64,000 nt of DNA from Helicoverpa zea (taxonomy: Eukaryota > Arthropoda > Insecta > Lepidoptera > Noctuidae): assembly GCF_022581195.2 (NCBI RefSeq), contig NC_061455.1, forward strand, positions 10,930,189-10,994,188. The letters run 5' to 3'. Both the position numbers and the translations under genes were made by a program. The notes beneath the pieces were generated by a model that ran no database searches, had not been told where the DNA came from, and saw only the letters and a program-made list of their open reading frames with translations. Position 1 is the first letter of the stretch. The number at the start of each line of letters is the position of its first letter. Shown in pieces: positions 51,901 to 64,000 of the stretch.

Positions 51901-52629
51901 GGCTCTTTTGCCAAGCGTCTCACACTTCCTGAACGTGAAAGTTTCAGTACGCACACATAGATAACCAAAGTTGGAAGATAAGTAAAGATTGTCAGACTGT
52001 GTGTAAACAGTCGGCTTTTATTAAGTTCCGTATGCTTTTGTTTTGAGATTATAGATATGTAGTGTTCGTTTGCGGATGGTAGAACCGTGTTAAATTAATA
52101 TTGGGTAATAAAATGTTTGTTTCCAAGAACGATTTATTAGGCAATCATAGTAAAGTTAAAGGCAAAGAAATACAAAATAATGGAGTAAAAGCTTTTTACC
52201 AGTGGTTTAAATAATTATGAAAATGATAGTAAAGTAGGAATTTCCGTTCCTTTAGCCTTAGGTTTGTCTTTCTCGAACCTTCTCCGTTTTTACACAAACC
52301 AGCTCCTTAAACAAACCAAACTCGACTCGAAGTTTAACAAAGGGTTTTCAAAGCTTTACCAAGTTTCCAAAACGAGGGCGATAAGTATCTAGTATTACCA
52401 CCAATAATTATTTGTAGGTAACACTAGATTCAGCCCTCGGTTTCGCCCGTTCCTTTAGGAATTTGCACACCCTTTCTTAACAAATGAGTTGAGTTCCAGC
52501 ACTGATTTCCTTTTTAATTGGAGCATCAGTTCATTTTGGAACATATAAGCAGGCAAAGCTTTATAATATTAGATGTTAATTGTGGACAAATAACTGCCCG
52601 AATCCAAACATTTTCTCCTATAATTTGTC
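48919..52629. other. Spacer with no recognised exon
   Basis: A GC-richer patch at about 51790-51970 has an open - frame (51786-51968) and could be an untranslated first exon or regulatory DNA. AT-rich otherwise. Confidence 0.35.
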
Positions 52630-52830
52630 AGACTCTTATCGCGTTGAAGTGGCAGTGAGCCGATCACATGCACCGCAGAACAGATGCCCATTGATGCAAA
52701 CTGGCTCTGGAGAGACCGCGTGTCTTTAAACCTAAATGTAGGGCATCTTGTAGCCAGTTAGTAGCTCTCCCAAAGAGTCTTCAGGCGGAACAAAGGTTCG
52801 GGGTTTAGCCAGTAATAGTTTAACATTCTC
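52630..52830 (+). pseudogene. Dead RTE-like LINE fragment (reverse transcriptase C-terminus)
   Basis: From about 52642 the frame reads ALKWQ-stop-ADHMHRRTDA, then LERPRVFKPKCRA. This parallels the ALKWQWAGHICRRTDARW...GRPPTRWSDD tail of lepidopteran RTE-type reverse transcriptases as I remember it. There are in-frame stops, so the copy is inactive. Confidence 0.6.
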
Positions 52831-54185
52831 TCCCACTGTACCCACTATGTCGGGTGTCATCAGATGATTTCCCAGTTCAGAAAAAAATAGGGCGATGCCA
52901 TGTATTGCCTATAGCAATTAGCGCTGATATTTGTAAGACAAGGTCCACGAATTGTAATAAGAGACAGGAGAAGATTAGAAAGGCATTTCAGTTACTCTTT
53001 CACGATGCTGCAAATAAAATGATGCCTAAGATAAAAATATCGCAAAATGAACCTAATACCGTTCTACAATAGAAATTAATGGCATCTCTTCTCACTCATC
53101 TAATAAGGCAAATACAAAAATCTCAATAACAACTAAATCTACATATGCAACAAACTGCAGGCTTACGTCACCCCCCATTAACGAGTACATCACTACGAAA
53201 TATGTGTAAAAGCGTTTTGTCAAATTAACATAAAACATAGCGGCGTCTTCGGGACGTTTGATCTGTCCTCATACACTTTGTTTATACAATCAGTTATCTA
53301 TTTTAGCGCGGGAGTGTAGAACAAGCCGCGGCCGGCGGTAGTTTAGTCAAGTTTATCGTTCTAACTGCGATATTTTACTGACTATTAGCTGCTTCTTGTA
53401 GCCAGTGTTGCCAGCATAGTAGCGTATTGTGTTCGTGTATTATTATCGAGCTTTTACATGTGAATGGGTTGTTTAGGGCTATCAGCAAGCAATTTACCAA
53501 TTTATTAGATACTTTTTTTTAACAATGTTCTTAAGATTAGAAAATCTTGGACTAGAAAGTCCAAAAAGTTTTATAGATAGGAATATAATTGAGTGTACAG
53601 AATCTGGTGAAACGAATACACGTAGCCATTAACTTTTAGAAGTATATTACACGTTGTTACATCCGGTACCAGAATCTTTTCACTATATTGGCCACTGAAT
53701 TACAATGTAAAATAACCAGAATAACATCTCCACTCATCAATTGTCACCTAATATGAGATTATCATTAGGACTAACATCTCAATGACAGACATTTACGGTG
53801 TGACACACGAGGATCTAAGTAAATCATAAATAGTCTACGTCTCTGGCAACCCGACGCTTGTCTCGTGGCGCCGTCTGCGCGAGCGCCGGCGCCTACAACC
53901 AAATTATGTAATAGTACGCGTAGAATTAATTCTGCGAGCGTTGGCGCCATTACAACTCCTTATCGGCATTATAATTAGCTCACGAATTCTTCACGAAATG
54001 TGTTTAGCCGAGTTTTAAGGACGAAGTTTTGGGACAAAAAGTTGTACTGCAAAATATGCAATCGCATTTCAACAAAAACAAAGTTGTTAAGAGCATTAGT
54101 ATTTTGACCGTAATGTGATAAGAACTAATCTTTACCATAGTAACTATTATAGTAATCTGTGTCTTTACTAATATTATTACACCAT
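52831..54185. other. Spacer with GC-rich patches
   Basis: GC-rich spots lie at about 53310-53345 and 53866-53960. The second holds GCGCCGGCGCC (53883-53893). No exon with a matching partner was found. Confidence 0.35.
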
Positions 54186-54380
54186 GCGAAAGTAACTCCG
54201 TCTGTCTGTCTGTCTGTCTGTCGCGCTTTCACGCCAAAACTAAGGAACCAATTTTAAACCAATAGGTACACAGAGAGTTTGGAGCCTGAAATTATTTTAC
54301 TTTTTAACTGGGTTAGGGAAGTCGTTTTTTTCGGGACGGCGGTGGATACGCCAGAAAGAATTGGTGCCGCCTAGAGTATT
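54186..54380 (+). repeat. Lepidopteran dispersed repeat with (CTGT)n
   Basis: gcgaaagtaactccgtctgt, four more CTGT units, gcgctttcacgccaaaacta and ggaaccaattttaaaccaat follow the order of a common lepidopteran repeat. The right boundary is uncertain. Confidence 0.6.
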
Positions 54381-54584
54381 AAAATGTAAGTCTCTAAAAA
54401 CAACATACTTGCAAAGAAATTGACACTAAACAATAAACGAGACTAAAAGTTCGTAATTAGAGATCACTGTCATCTGATGCTACAATGCTTGAATGATGTT
54501 TATACCTGCTGCTGTTCGAATTTAAATCTCCAATACCTCATGGAGTAAAGAAACAAACACTGGAACTTCGCCTGCTATCTACTA

Positions 54585-54665
54585 TCAGCACATCATCATC
54601 ACATCAGCCTTTTGCTGTCCGCAGCTGAAATGAGACCCCTTGAATGCCAACAAGGGCAAACCTAC
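54585..54665 (+). repeat. catcatcatcagcc-type repeat fragment
   Basis: acatcatcatcacatcagcc followed by ttttgctgtccgcagctg resembles an often-seen lepidopteran repeat edge. It is short and diverged. Confidence 0.4.
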
Positions 54666-57600
54666 TAAGTTTTTCCATACGTAGGTATATACTTTCTACT
54701 GGGCAGGTCCTAATTTCTGTTCAATTAGCAACAACAGTTTCAAAAACTATTCACGTCCCATTGTAAACCGAGGTCATAAATTAAAAACTGGAGACATGTC
54801 CTAGAGCACACCGTTAAACTTTCCACCAAAAATATTTACGTGCCTGGTTTGTTTAGTCGAAGGAAATGTCAACAGTGAGTCATGACGTCATGAGTAGTTT
54901 CGCACATCCGCACACCTGCATACATAATATCTTCGGCAATCAACACTTCTATTCGGTATCGATTGTTACTCGAGTTGAACGTTCGCACGGTGCTTTCTCT
55001 ATTTTTACCCTGACCGCAAAATATCATCTCCAACCGACTAGCGTCTCGATGTATCGACGTGTTTAAACCACAAGGGACCAAAGGACAATAATATTGGTGT
55101 TACTTCTAAGAATTGACACTGGTATGGTTTCAAAAGGCACCTATATTGTTTGCGAATATTTTGAACTTTAACGATTGTATGGAAAGGTGGTAAAAAATGG
55201 ATCGAATTTCAAAATAAAGACGAAAAGCTGGTTTGAAACTCTTAGTTTGGTAGGTCGGGCCATACGAGTTGTCGTGCCTTACCTATTAGTAATTATAGTC
55301 ATGCTTCTAATAAGCGATGTCCAGCCAAGGACCCTAGAACATGAATGCTCGGATCAAAGTTGATGAAAGGTGAACAAAACCTGTCATTTTACTAGGCGTA
55401 GCATAAAATCTATTGGCGGCATCTTTGACTCTAATAACCACACATTTTATAAGGTAAAGAATATTCAAGATATGAATATAAACATTAAAAAACTATGAAA
55501 TTCCAATTAAAATATTTAACACTGCCCTAAAAGGTGTCTTGTTTACATTCTGAGAAAAAACTAATTTTTGCTTAATATGTAGTTTTATTTAAGTCATTTG
55601 TACATATAAGTTTTCCAGCATGTTTTTTGACGGCGCCAACGAAATACCAAATGGTCATAAGAAGTTTGTGACGGCCTTTTAAAGCAATGAATTGCATAAG
55701 GACCTTTTAAGACTTATTAAATTTTAAGATCGCGAGGTTGGTCCCATCGCATTGCCTAAACACCATATATTGCATTTTACTTTTCTGACATTTTTTGTTT
55801 AAGTTCGGGCTGCATTCAATTTACACGAGTTGAATGTACAATAAGTACTTCATCATCATCTAAACTGATTACTAATAAATTGATCAGATAAATTGATTCA
55901 TCTTTTGTTTTACATTTATCCTTTTCATTTGATCAGCTTTGAGAAGTTCGCAAACATAAACCTTGATACAAGGTTCCTTCGTAAAATTGCCTATATTGAA
56001 CTGTAGAGTTTGTTTTTTGCTTGAACACGCTAATCTGAAGATGTACAGAACTTTTCTGTTTGAATGTTCTTTTTCAGTGGAATGGAGGAAAAATAGGCTA
56101 CTCCTTATCTCTTCTACTATGTATGTACATAGTTCAAAGGGGATGCGGTGAAACCGTTGATGGAATCTTGTAGGTTAATACAATTGAATAAGCCCTTTAT
56201 TGGTAAAGAAAACAAGATCTTTTGAATTAGCTTAGAATGAAATATAACTAAGTATTAAAGTTTGGCGCCAGGGCAAGATAACCGCGACCCTCGAATTGGA
56301 CCCAATTAGGACGAATTTGTACTTTGTAAGAACAAAATTAATGGATGTAATAATGAAATAGGTAGTACATTTAATTTTGTCTATCTTAAGTATTTCTTAT
56401 TACCATATTACCGCACGACCATCATTCAGTCAAATGCAACAAGTGTAGGTAGATAGAAATACTTATTTCTGAAATTCAAATTAAAATACCTAATGATGTC
56501 AATATTAACTTCCAGAGTTATACCTACATAATACTCTATTCATAGAAATATCTGTCTTCATTACGAATCCGTAATTAGAAATCAGCACAAAACAACCGAT
56601 TATATTACAGGTTCTGCATCTAGGCACAAAAACAAATCAGATCAGTGCATTCGCTGGTATTATATTGCATAAACGTCATTGTATCGCGTCTGTCTGAGGG
56701 AACCGTATTAAATGGTTTGTGGTATGACGCACGCCCGTCAATACGTAAGGCAATGCGAAAATTTCAGTGCCTATAAACTCCCTATAGGTACCACGCACAA
56801 ACACAGCTACACATCTCAAGCGCCCCACATTGTGCGGTAAACAATTTAACTGCTTCAAAATAAAACTCTTGCAAAACTTCGACAATAAACTAAACATTTT
56901 TCCCACGAAACGACGTCAAAACGATCTAAATATTTCTTATCCGTCTCTGTTTATTTTAGCGATGATGTATGTGCCAGATAACCTTAGTAGCAATCAAAAC
57001 ATCGATATTATTTCACCTGCACGAAGCTGTCATTTCGAGTTAAGCGCCACTCGTTTAGAAAAATAGCGTAACGTCCAGCCACTAAAGCTAATGATATTTT
57101 AATGCAAGAATCTCTGTGATAATAAACACCATTTCTTTCATAAAAGTAGATGGGGGAATAGAATAAATAAAGAATGATCTTGACCATGACTTCTTTTTCG
57201 GAGCTTCTTTTAAAGCAGCCATGATGCAAAAATATTCGCCAGATAGGAACTAGGTATAACGCACATAGAGACTGGTAAATAAGTCGGTATGTATATTAAA
57301 GCTTCCTATTTTCGGACAAAATAAACTGTGACAGCATTTCATATTCAACAGCGTACAATCTCGCTACAAATCTGAAATGCACGCAGTCAAATAAATCAAA
57401 GACAAACGTGAACAATTTGCTAAAACTAGACGCAATTCTAAACTGTCCCCAAACGTAACAGCCAATGTTCTAGTAAATCCAATTTCTTAAGTCGGCGCCG
57501 CTTCGTCAGCAATGGAGACAAACCAAAGGTTGGCAAAGCAAGGCTGTATTATGTAAAGAGTACGAAGACATTCGTTGATCCTTTGTACGTCAACAATGAG

Positions 57601-60600
57601 CTCATTCGTCTCTGTCGACGGAAAAAAGTGACGATCACACCCACAGCACGAGAATTACACTGCACAGTGACGCGGCACAATCAGTAAAACAATTGGACTC
57701 ATTAATTGGGATTGAATCATATGAACAGGATTATGATCTTATCTTGTTACTAAGCCAATGCTATATTTGAAGCCGTAACTATGCAAAATAATGTAGGTAT
57801 ATCATATTCGGAATTCGAGGTGAATTCGCAACGGAGTTTATAATCTAGATGGCCCATTTCAACTTGTATCTAACATGAATCTAACGTATGCTAAGTTTGG
57901 CACGATTTTCATGTTAACCCGCTAGAAAACTGATACCAAATAAATATGCACGAAAATGTTTGCCAGCGTGTCGTGTTTCCTTGAATATTTCCTATTTCAA
58001 GTCAGATTTATTATTATTTGTAGTGTAGTTTCGCGAAAAGTGTCATGGGGTCTCAAGCTTTTATGTACGTTCTTGAATATGTAATTTTAGGTGTTTGGCC
58101 AAAGTTTTTCGATAAATGCGACAATATTTTACTCTAGAAGTGTCCGACTGCTGAAAGTCATGAATTTTAAATTATTTCGATTGCTATCCTTTTAGAAATA
58201 AAAGCCAAGAATTCTAGATACGAGGAAAACAATTCAAGGATAAATTGTATGTGTTATCTACCAGTAAAATTCTATCACGTACCTCTAGGAGACAAGGTGG
58301 AGCAGGAATCCTGAAAAAACATGTTTACCTGCATTTTTACCGAAAATGACAATAAATTCTGGTGTTATTTTCGTGAGCATGCTTCGATAAACTCAGGAAG
58401 AATTTTTCCTTATAATTATCGCTAAATAATTTTATCTATGTTATCATTAGCTCAGTCTTACAATTTCTCCCGAATCATAATTTTTAATTTTAGCCAAAGT
58501 TTTATCCAAGTTCATTCTAAGATTTTTCAAGTGTAGGTATATTTAATCCAAGCTTAGGTCCCCTATTAGGAACTCCTCTCTAATGACACCATTTCTGATG
58601 GCATTTGTTTACCTGATCAGTGTAAACAAAATTTTGTGTATACAACCGATCCAAGCAAACCTACTGCTTCACCTTATACTGCAACAGCACTGATTTGCTA
58701 AATTTTTAAATACAAAAACCCTTTCGTCACTTCTTCATAAATATTCAATTAAATGTCATATTATGGCGGGCTCTCATCTGATGTATTACATCAATGACGT
58801 CATACTTAGGTACGTGGGTGACCAGACCGAAAAATGCACAGTATTGACATTGGTATTTCAGGGTTTCGATCTTGAACAGTGTGAATTTAATCGTAAAATG
58901 TGTGGAAGGAAATAGCGTGCAGAATTTGGAGTTACAGATTTAAAAGTTATAAGTAGTAGGAAGCAGGTTCAATCGAATAGCAAGGTCTTATAAATTGTTA
59001 GTATTCAATTAGTAAATAAAAAAGGTAATTACATAGGTAAAACAAAGTGAATTTTGTTGCGGACACAATTTTTAGAAAGACCAGACAGGTCGTCAGCTAA
59101 AGTGTTCAACCGCAAACCGAACGCACACAACCCAAGGCATTGATACAGCAAAAAACTCAAAATAAACAAACAATTGTGACCTGGAACTGCCTGCAACACA
59201 TCCATCCACATTCTTACATTGTATTACAAGCAAAAGCATGATTTATTTATACGTTTATGATTGCACTTCAAAAATAAAGTTGATATTGAAACCTCTCATA
59301 CTTTCGGATAACGAACACTTACTCGCTTTAATGGTTTTTAAAATATATTTATGATCCTTGGACTAAATGGGCAAATGAAAGTACTCTTCGTCTTACATCA
59401 AGCAACGTAGGCAATGTTCCAAAAATTTTATAGACACCAAAGCTGGGAAGTACGGCATAGTAACAAAAGTATCGGCCGCTGGTTACACCGAAGCGTTGCA
59501 TTTAACAATGCTCGTATTTTTTATGTTCGTTAAGGCCCTTTTTCTGCTAAAATTAAAAACAATGCAATCAGCAATTATGGTTTTTTAATTTATGTAATTG
59601 CAAAAATATATTGTATCGTCACCACGCTGCATTAATTTCTTTTGGGTATTTAAAGTAGTTTGTAGTTTTACAATATTTTTTTTCAAACGCTACTGCAAAC
59701 AGTGGCCACAAAAACAACAGATTCTTATCTAACTTAGTCACTACTAAAGTATTGTAAAATATGTTATTTACCTACGCAACATTCTTAGCTCCAAAACTAG
59801 ACATTAAGCAGTCGTTTACATGCACGGCCTGCCTCTCAGTCTGCGTACACACGGTAGCTACAAATAAACAACACCGTTTGACACGTGCTATTGTAGTAAT
59901 GCGTCTTACGTGTCATTTATCTTTACTATTGTGGTATTTAACATAAAGGTTTATAAAGTTTTATGCTGGCGGGTTAATTGTTTAATTACCACTGCTCTTT
60001 TTGGTACGGTGTTACCGAATCGTGGTGACTCCATTGGACTACAGTCAAATCACATATCTTGAACAATTATAGTTACAATTGTAATTGCTTTAACCAGGAC
60101 TGTATTATAAATGAAAATTGCCCGTTTCCATCCTCAAATTAAACTAGTGAGCTTGTGGTTAAATAAATTGTGCATAAGCTTATTTTTACTAACCAACAAT
60201 CATGTTGTTATTACTAGTGTAGCTGTGCAAAACAATACAAATTACCAATCTCAGCTAGTTAGTAATAACATAACATTACGACAATGACATTAATTTTATA
60301 ATGGGTATGTACGAATGATGTCATGTTTAATGTATAAAATTATTTCCATGATTATAATCGCATACACCGTTATAAACGTGGCGCCACCAATAAATGTTAA
60401 AACAAAAAGTTTCCACCGTTTATCTTTACAACTTTACCAAAAAACATACTGGATTACGTCTCAAGAATACTAAATAGACGTTTGTAAAAATAATACCGTT
60501 TCGAATATAGGTAACAGGATCATGTTCTAAAAGTACTCAATTTTCCATGTACGCGTTACCTACGCCAAGCAATAGACTATGAACAGCAGCAACTTTAAAA

Positions 60601-61149
60601 AAAAAAGTGTCAGAAAACCCATGACTATATTGTGCTGTAGGTACGCAGCTGTGTAAAAGACGTCATTCCTATATGACGTTAATCGCGTACACTACTTCTC
60701 AAAAAAGTCTACCAAAAACAATAGCGGTTGTAACCTGCCAAAAAAAATTAATCAGGTAATATTATAGATGCATTACGCGTCGGTGTGACACGACGCCGGT
60801 CGCGTCCCGCCGTCGCCTCGCAGGTGAAATACGACAGGCGCCGCCGACGCCAAGCGTCGCCAGCCTCTTGTAAACATCCGTACTCCGTACTCGAGGCGTA
60901 CACGCACACTATCTAAATTGGTAGACAACTCATATTGTCTTCGCTAGTTTTAAGTTTGATCATTTTTGTAGCTGTTAGTACGTAAGTTGAGGGGAGGTGC
61001 CTTTTGTTGAAATTGTAGTCTAATTAGAAGTTCTGAAAATTTCATGGTTAAGAACTGTTTTTACCTATTTAATTCAGAGTCCACGTCACAGAGCATGAAC
61101 AACTAGTGAAATGAAAAGATAACTACAAACACAAACTATAGAATTTATC
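54666..61149. other. Long spacer, no gene recognised
   Basis: Mostly AT-rich. A GC-rich island at 60777-60880 contains ggcgccgccgacgcc and a possible donor CAG-GTGAAA at about 60822, but no coding partner was found. Open frames here are short and lack recognisable motifs. Confidence 0.4.
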
Positions 61150-61325
61150 CGGTAAAGCCTTCCCCAGGTTTCAGGTCTAAGCCTGCCGGAGCTGCGGGAT
61201 TGATCGAAAGGGTTACCCGCGGCACAGGTAGGTAAGGTACTCAAAGGGCTCCAGGAACTTCCAAGCTGAGTTTAAGTTGGGCATTCCCTCCTGCTGTAGG
61301 TACTCACAGTAGAAGGGATCATCAT
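61150..61325 (+). repeat. Lepidopteran dispersed repeat fragment (cctgccggagctgcggg)
   Basis: gcctgccggagctgcgggat, aagggttacccgcggcacag and gggctccaggaacttccaag resemble a block I know from lepidopteran genomes, probably part of an old retroelement. There is no open frame of useful length. Confidence 0.5.
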
Positions 61326-62680
61326 TCTGGTATCATCTGAGTAGATTTATAAAAAATAAATAAATCTAATGATATACAGACAAACATCTATAATTCGAAA
61401 AGTTAAAACGATCCACCACAAGTAGACAAAATGTGAGACACCCAACCAGTCTCCAGACAATGAAAATCCTATCAATTGTAAAGCCACGGCGACCTGATAG
61501 AATCGCATTGTGTCGTCTGCCAAACGTTGCCTCAACTTTCAAGTGGTTTTGGCAGCCATTTGCAAATTTAATTACCTCGTCAATGATCACAGGCAGAATG
61601 ATCAAAGACTCGTGTATTTGCATTTCTATAGAACTGCCTTTTCGTATACGAAAATAAAATATTTGGTCTGAGTTTTCCCAAAACGACGTCCCATTTTTTC
61701 CTCAGTATCAGAACTTTTGTAAGTATGAAAATTTTATACAGACATGCAATTCCACGGATTTTACATCGCTATCTTTGGACTCAAGACTTGTAGAAGTACC
61801 TATTGCACAAAATGGCTACATGTTTGGCGTTATTTTTATTTCAGTCATAAAAATTATGAAACCATTGCTACTTATTAATAGCTTCGCTTAAATAATACTT
61901 TAGTTCAGCTGTTCAGCAAAATAAACCACTCTACTTTAATTAATCCAGGATTTTCTGTGTGAACTCGACATCCCGTACCTACGCAGTAACAATGTTGCCG
62001 TAGTAAAACTTCTGCCCATCCATTGCTCTAGATAGGAAACGCGAGACGTAAAAGAATGCAAACGAGATTTTTTGACGATGGAAGGCGACTTGAATTTTAT
62101 GTCATGACACCGAAATAGTAGTGTCTGATAAAATGTTACATACTTGAATACAAAGTTGAGACTTCATTATGTACTCCCTTATATTCTTCATGAAGTAGGT
62201 ACCTACCTACTCTCTTGAATACTAAGACTTCTATGTACTCGCTACTGCCCTTATGTACTCTCCTATGGACAGTCACAATATGTATTACAGAATAGTCTTC
62301 ATCTCAAACCAACGTTTCACGAAGATATCCCTTTTTTCCTCAGTGAATACATGTTATTGTACCTGACTATGCTTCCAAGTTACTCCTTCATATGCTCTCC
62401 CAATATACCTACTCCCTCATGTAGTTATCTGAATTAAATAGATCGGAATACAGGTAGGTACCTATGTGATTTTTAATAATTTTTGCTGTATCGGATGAAT
62501 GTGCCAAACAAACCTTGCACACCCTTATCTCAGTGCTGGATCTTCTATCCCCATATCCTCCTATCTAACCCTATCTTCCTAACATTATTATCTCTAAAAT
62601 TATTACCATTATCTATATCGTTACTAATCATAATGTATCCAGCCATGATTCTGATATACCTAACTCGTTACTCACAACAC
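61326..62680. other. Spacer, nothing firm
   Basis: Between about 62160 and 62430 the + strand repeats loose versions of atgtactccct, which may be a degenerate tandem array. No gene is recognised. Confidence 0.35.
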
Positions 62681-62683
62681 TCA

Positions 62684-63115
62684 GGCCTCTGCCTCGAATT
62701 TTGCGGGCAGCGGGGCGGCGGCGGCGGCGGCGCGGGAGCGGCAGGATCTTACGCGTATAATCAAATGGACCAGCCCTCGAATACAGCGGCGCGGGAGCGG
62801 CGCGGCGGCGGGCAACGAGCGGTGCGCTCCAGTCAAGCGGTGACCGCCCGCGGTGGGCGTCTGCATTGTAGGCATAGTGTTATACATTTTTTTTGTGACG
62901 TATCAAAATGTCTTCGGACGTGCAAGAGCTAATTATTTCGGCCATCTTTGAGAGGACACCCATATGGAACAGCAAACACAACAGAACACAACACTACACT
63001 GCTATATTGCCGCGCGATCTGCCCGCTAGTTTCGAGAACAGGTATGCGTTGCCCGCCCCGCTCCCGCCCCGCTTTCGATGCCGCCCCGCTGCCCGCAAAA
63101 TTCGAGGCAGAGGCC
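62684..63115 (+). mobile_element. PIF/Harbinger-like non-autonomous transposon with MADF-start fragment
   Basis: Perfect terminal inverted repeats of about 36 bp begin GGCCTCTGCCTCGAATTT at 62684 and return as its complement, ending at 63115. A 3-bp TCA flanks both sides (62681-62683 and 63116-63118). The interior is GC-rich. An ATG at 62908 opens SSDVQELIISAIFERTPIW, which resembles the first helix of a MADF DNA-binding domain, then runs into unrelated sequence and the right terminal repeat. PIF/Harbinger elements often carry a MADF or Myb-like gene beside the transposase. I infer an internally deleted copy. The TCA duplication differs from the usual TWA. Confidence 0.75.
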
Positions 63116-63126
63116 TCAGAAACTGA
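62908..63126 (+). pseudogene. Truncated MADF-like protein fragment inside the transposon
   Basis: A 72-codon frame. About the first 26 residues (MSSDVQELIISAIFERTPIW...) look like the start of a MADF domain, with the conserved Trp in PIWNSKH. The remainder is encoded by the transposon's right end and is Arg/Pro-rich, so the domain is not complete. It may still be transcribed, but a working DNA-binding protein is unlikely. Confidence 0.55.
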
Positions 63127-64000
63127 TGATTTGGTCTAATTTGAGGATACCAGACAAAATATGTATAAATAAAACTACCTAATACTCCACTTATCCTTAT
63201 GTCTGTCGTCATCACCATCTGGTTGAAATTTCAGGTGTTCAGCACTTGGAAATGGCTTAGTAATAAAACCCGTATTATGATGACGTTGGATGAACATCAT
63301 TGGGAAATCCGACATTAAATTAATCAACAGGTGTTTTGGTTGAATCCGCAAATCTCAGGTCAGGTAATTTTTTTTTGCAGTGAGATGAATGAGTACTGGT
63401 GAGTACAAATCCGTAGGCAAATCCGTTGGTGATCCTGTGGCCTACGCGAGCTGGCGGGGAGGTAACCGTCAACAGGGATGGCACAAAGAAAGGGTTGTTC
63501 ATAGTGTCAAAAAATATTCCTTCAGATTGGCAACATGGCAATCTGACGGTGCTCTTTATTTCGTCGGTCTGCTTATTTATTTTGCCAATCTGAATTGTAT
63601 CTAATTAGCAATACATAAAGCCCATGTTTGAATTTTGTTATAAAGCATGGATTATGCATTTCATTATGCTACAAGACAATACTCAACCTGTCTACTTGGC
63701 TCATAAGAAATGGACTGATATCCTATCAACTGAATTATTTCGTACTTAAATTGGTAAATGAATTAAAACAACACCATCAAAATGTAATAATTTATGTATA
63801 ATAATAATAAAGTAAAGCTTACAACAAAACTGCTCCAAATATTGGAAACGGCTCACTAGACTTGTTGAGTTTATACCTAAACCTATTGAGTAGACCGCTC
63901 GCGACAACAACACCTTTATACTGCGTACTAGACACATAATTCGTCACTGGAGTCCTCACTGGCTGTCTTATAATTGTCCGACAACTTTTGATTTTGATTC
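63119..64000. other. Right-edge spacer, nothing recognised
   Basis: Short overlapping open frames on both strands, for example 63389-63604 on the + strand. None has a domain I recognise. Confidence 0.4.

Noticed and set aside
62681..62887. 68-codon - frame in the GC-rich transposon
   Set aside because: It is an antisense product of the terminal repeat and its GC-rich interior.

Overview
The window looks like AT-rich nuclear DNA from a moth, most likely a noctuid. It has spliced genes with short GT-AG introns, long gene-poor stretches, and many repeats of types I recognise from Lepidoptera. The clearest are three copies of a tRNA-headed SINE of the kind found in Helicoverpa and its relatives. 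There is no sign of bacterial organisation and no CRISPR array. I ran no search, so all family names come from reading the sequence and from knowledge of the families.

Only two cellular genes can be supported. At the left edge are the last three coding exons of neuroendocrine protein 7B2 (vertebrate SCG5) on the + strand (1328-1485, 1883-2067, 2381-2455). The upstream exons lie outside the window or were not found. On the - strand at 20324-21161 is a secreted cystine-knot protein of the DAN/Gremlin family (vertebrate GREM1), with a short first coding exon and one large exon holding the whole cystine knot. The two genes are convergent, with stop codons about 17.9 kb apart. SCG5 and GREM1 are also neighbours in the human genome, so this appears to be a very old gene linkage. 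It is the most interesting observation here.

The 7B2-Gremlin spacer (2.5-20.3 kb) holds AT-rich DNA, two diverged tandem duplications (5364-5492, 6536-6838), a tandem pair of hairpins with a compensatory base change (10424-10710), decayed reading frames on both strands (about 12.67-16.7 kb) and a non-LTR retrotransposon tail (about 14.65-15.21 kb).

From 21.5 kb to the right edge I recognise no cellular exon. This stretch of more than 40 kb upstream of Gremlin contains three SINE copies (one carrying a nested miniature transposon), several lepidopteran dispersed repeats, a dead RTE-like LINE fragment, isolated GC-rich patches, and a 432-bp PIF/Harbinger-like element with the start of a MADF-like protein (62684-63115). 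It could be the regulatory landscape of Gremlin, the intron of a large gene, or a plain gene desert. The sequence alone does not decide.
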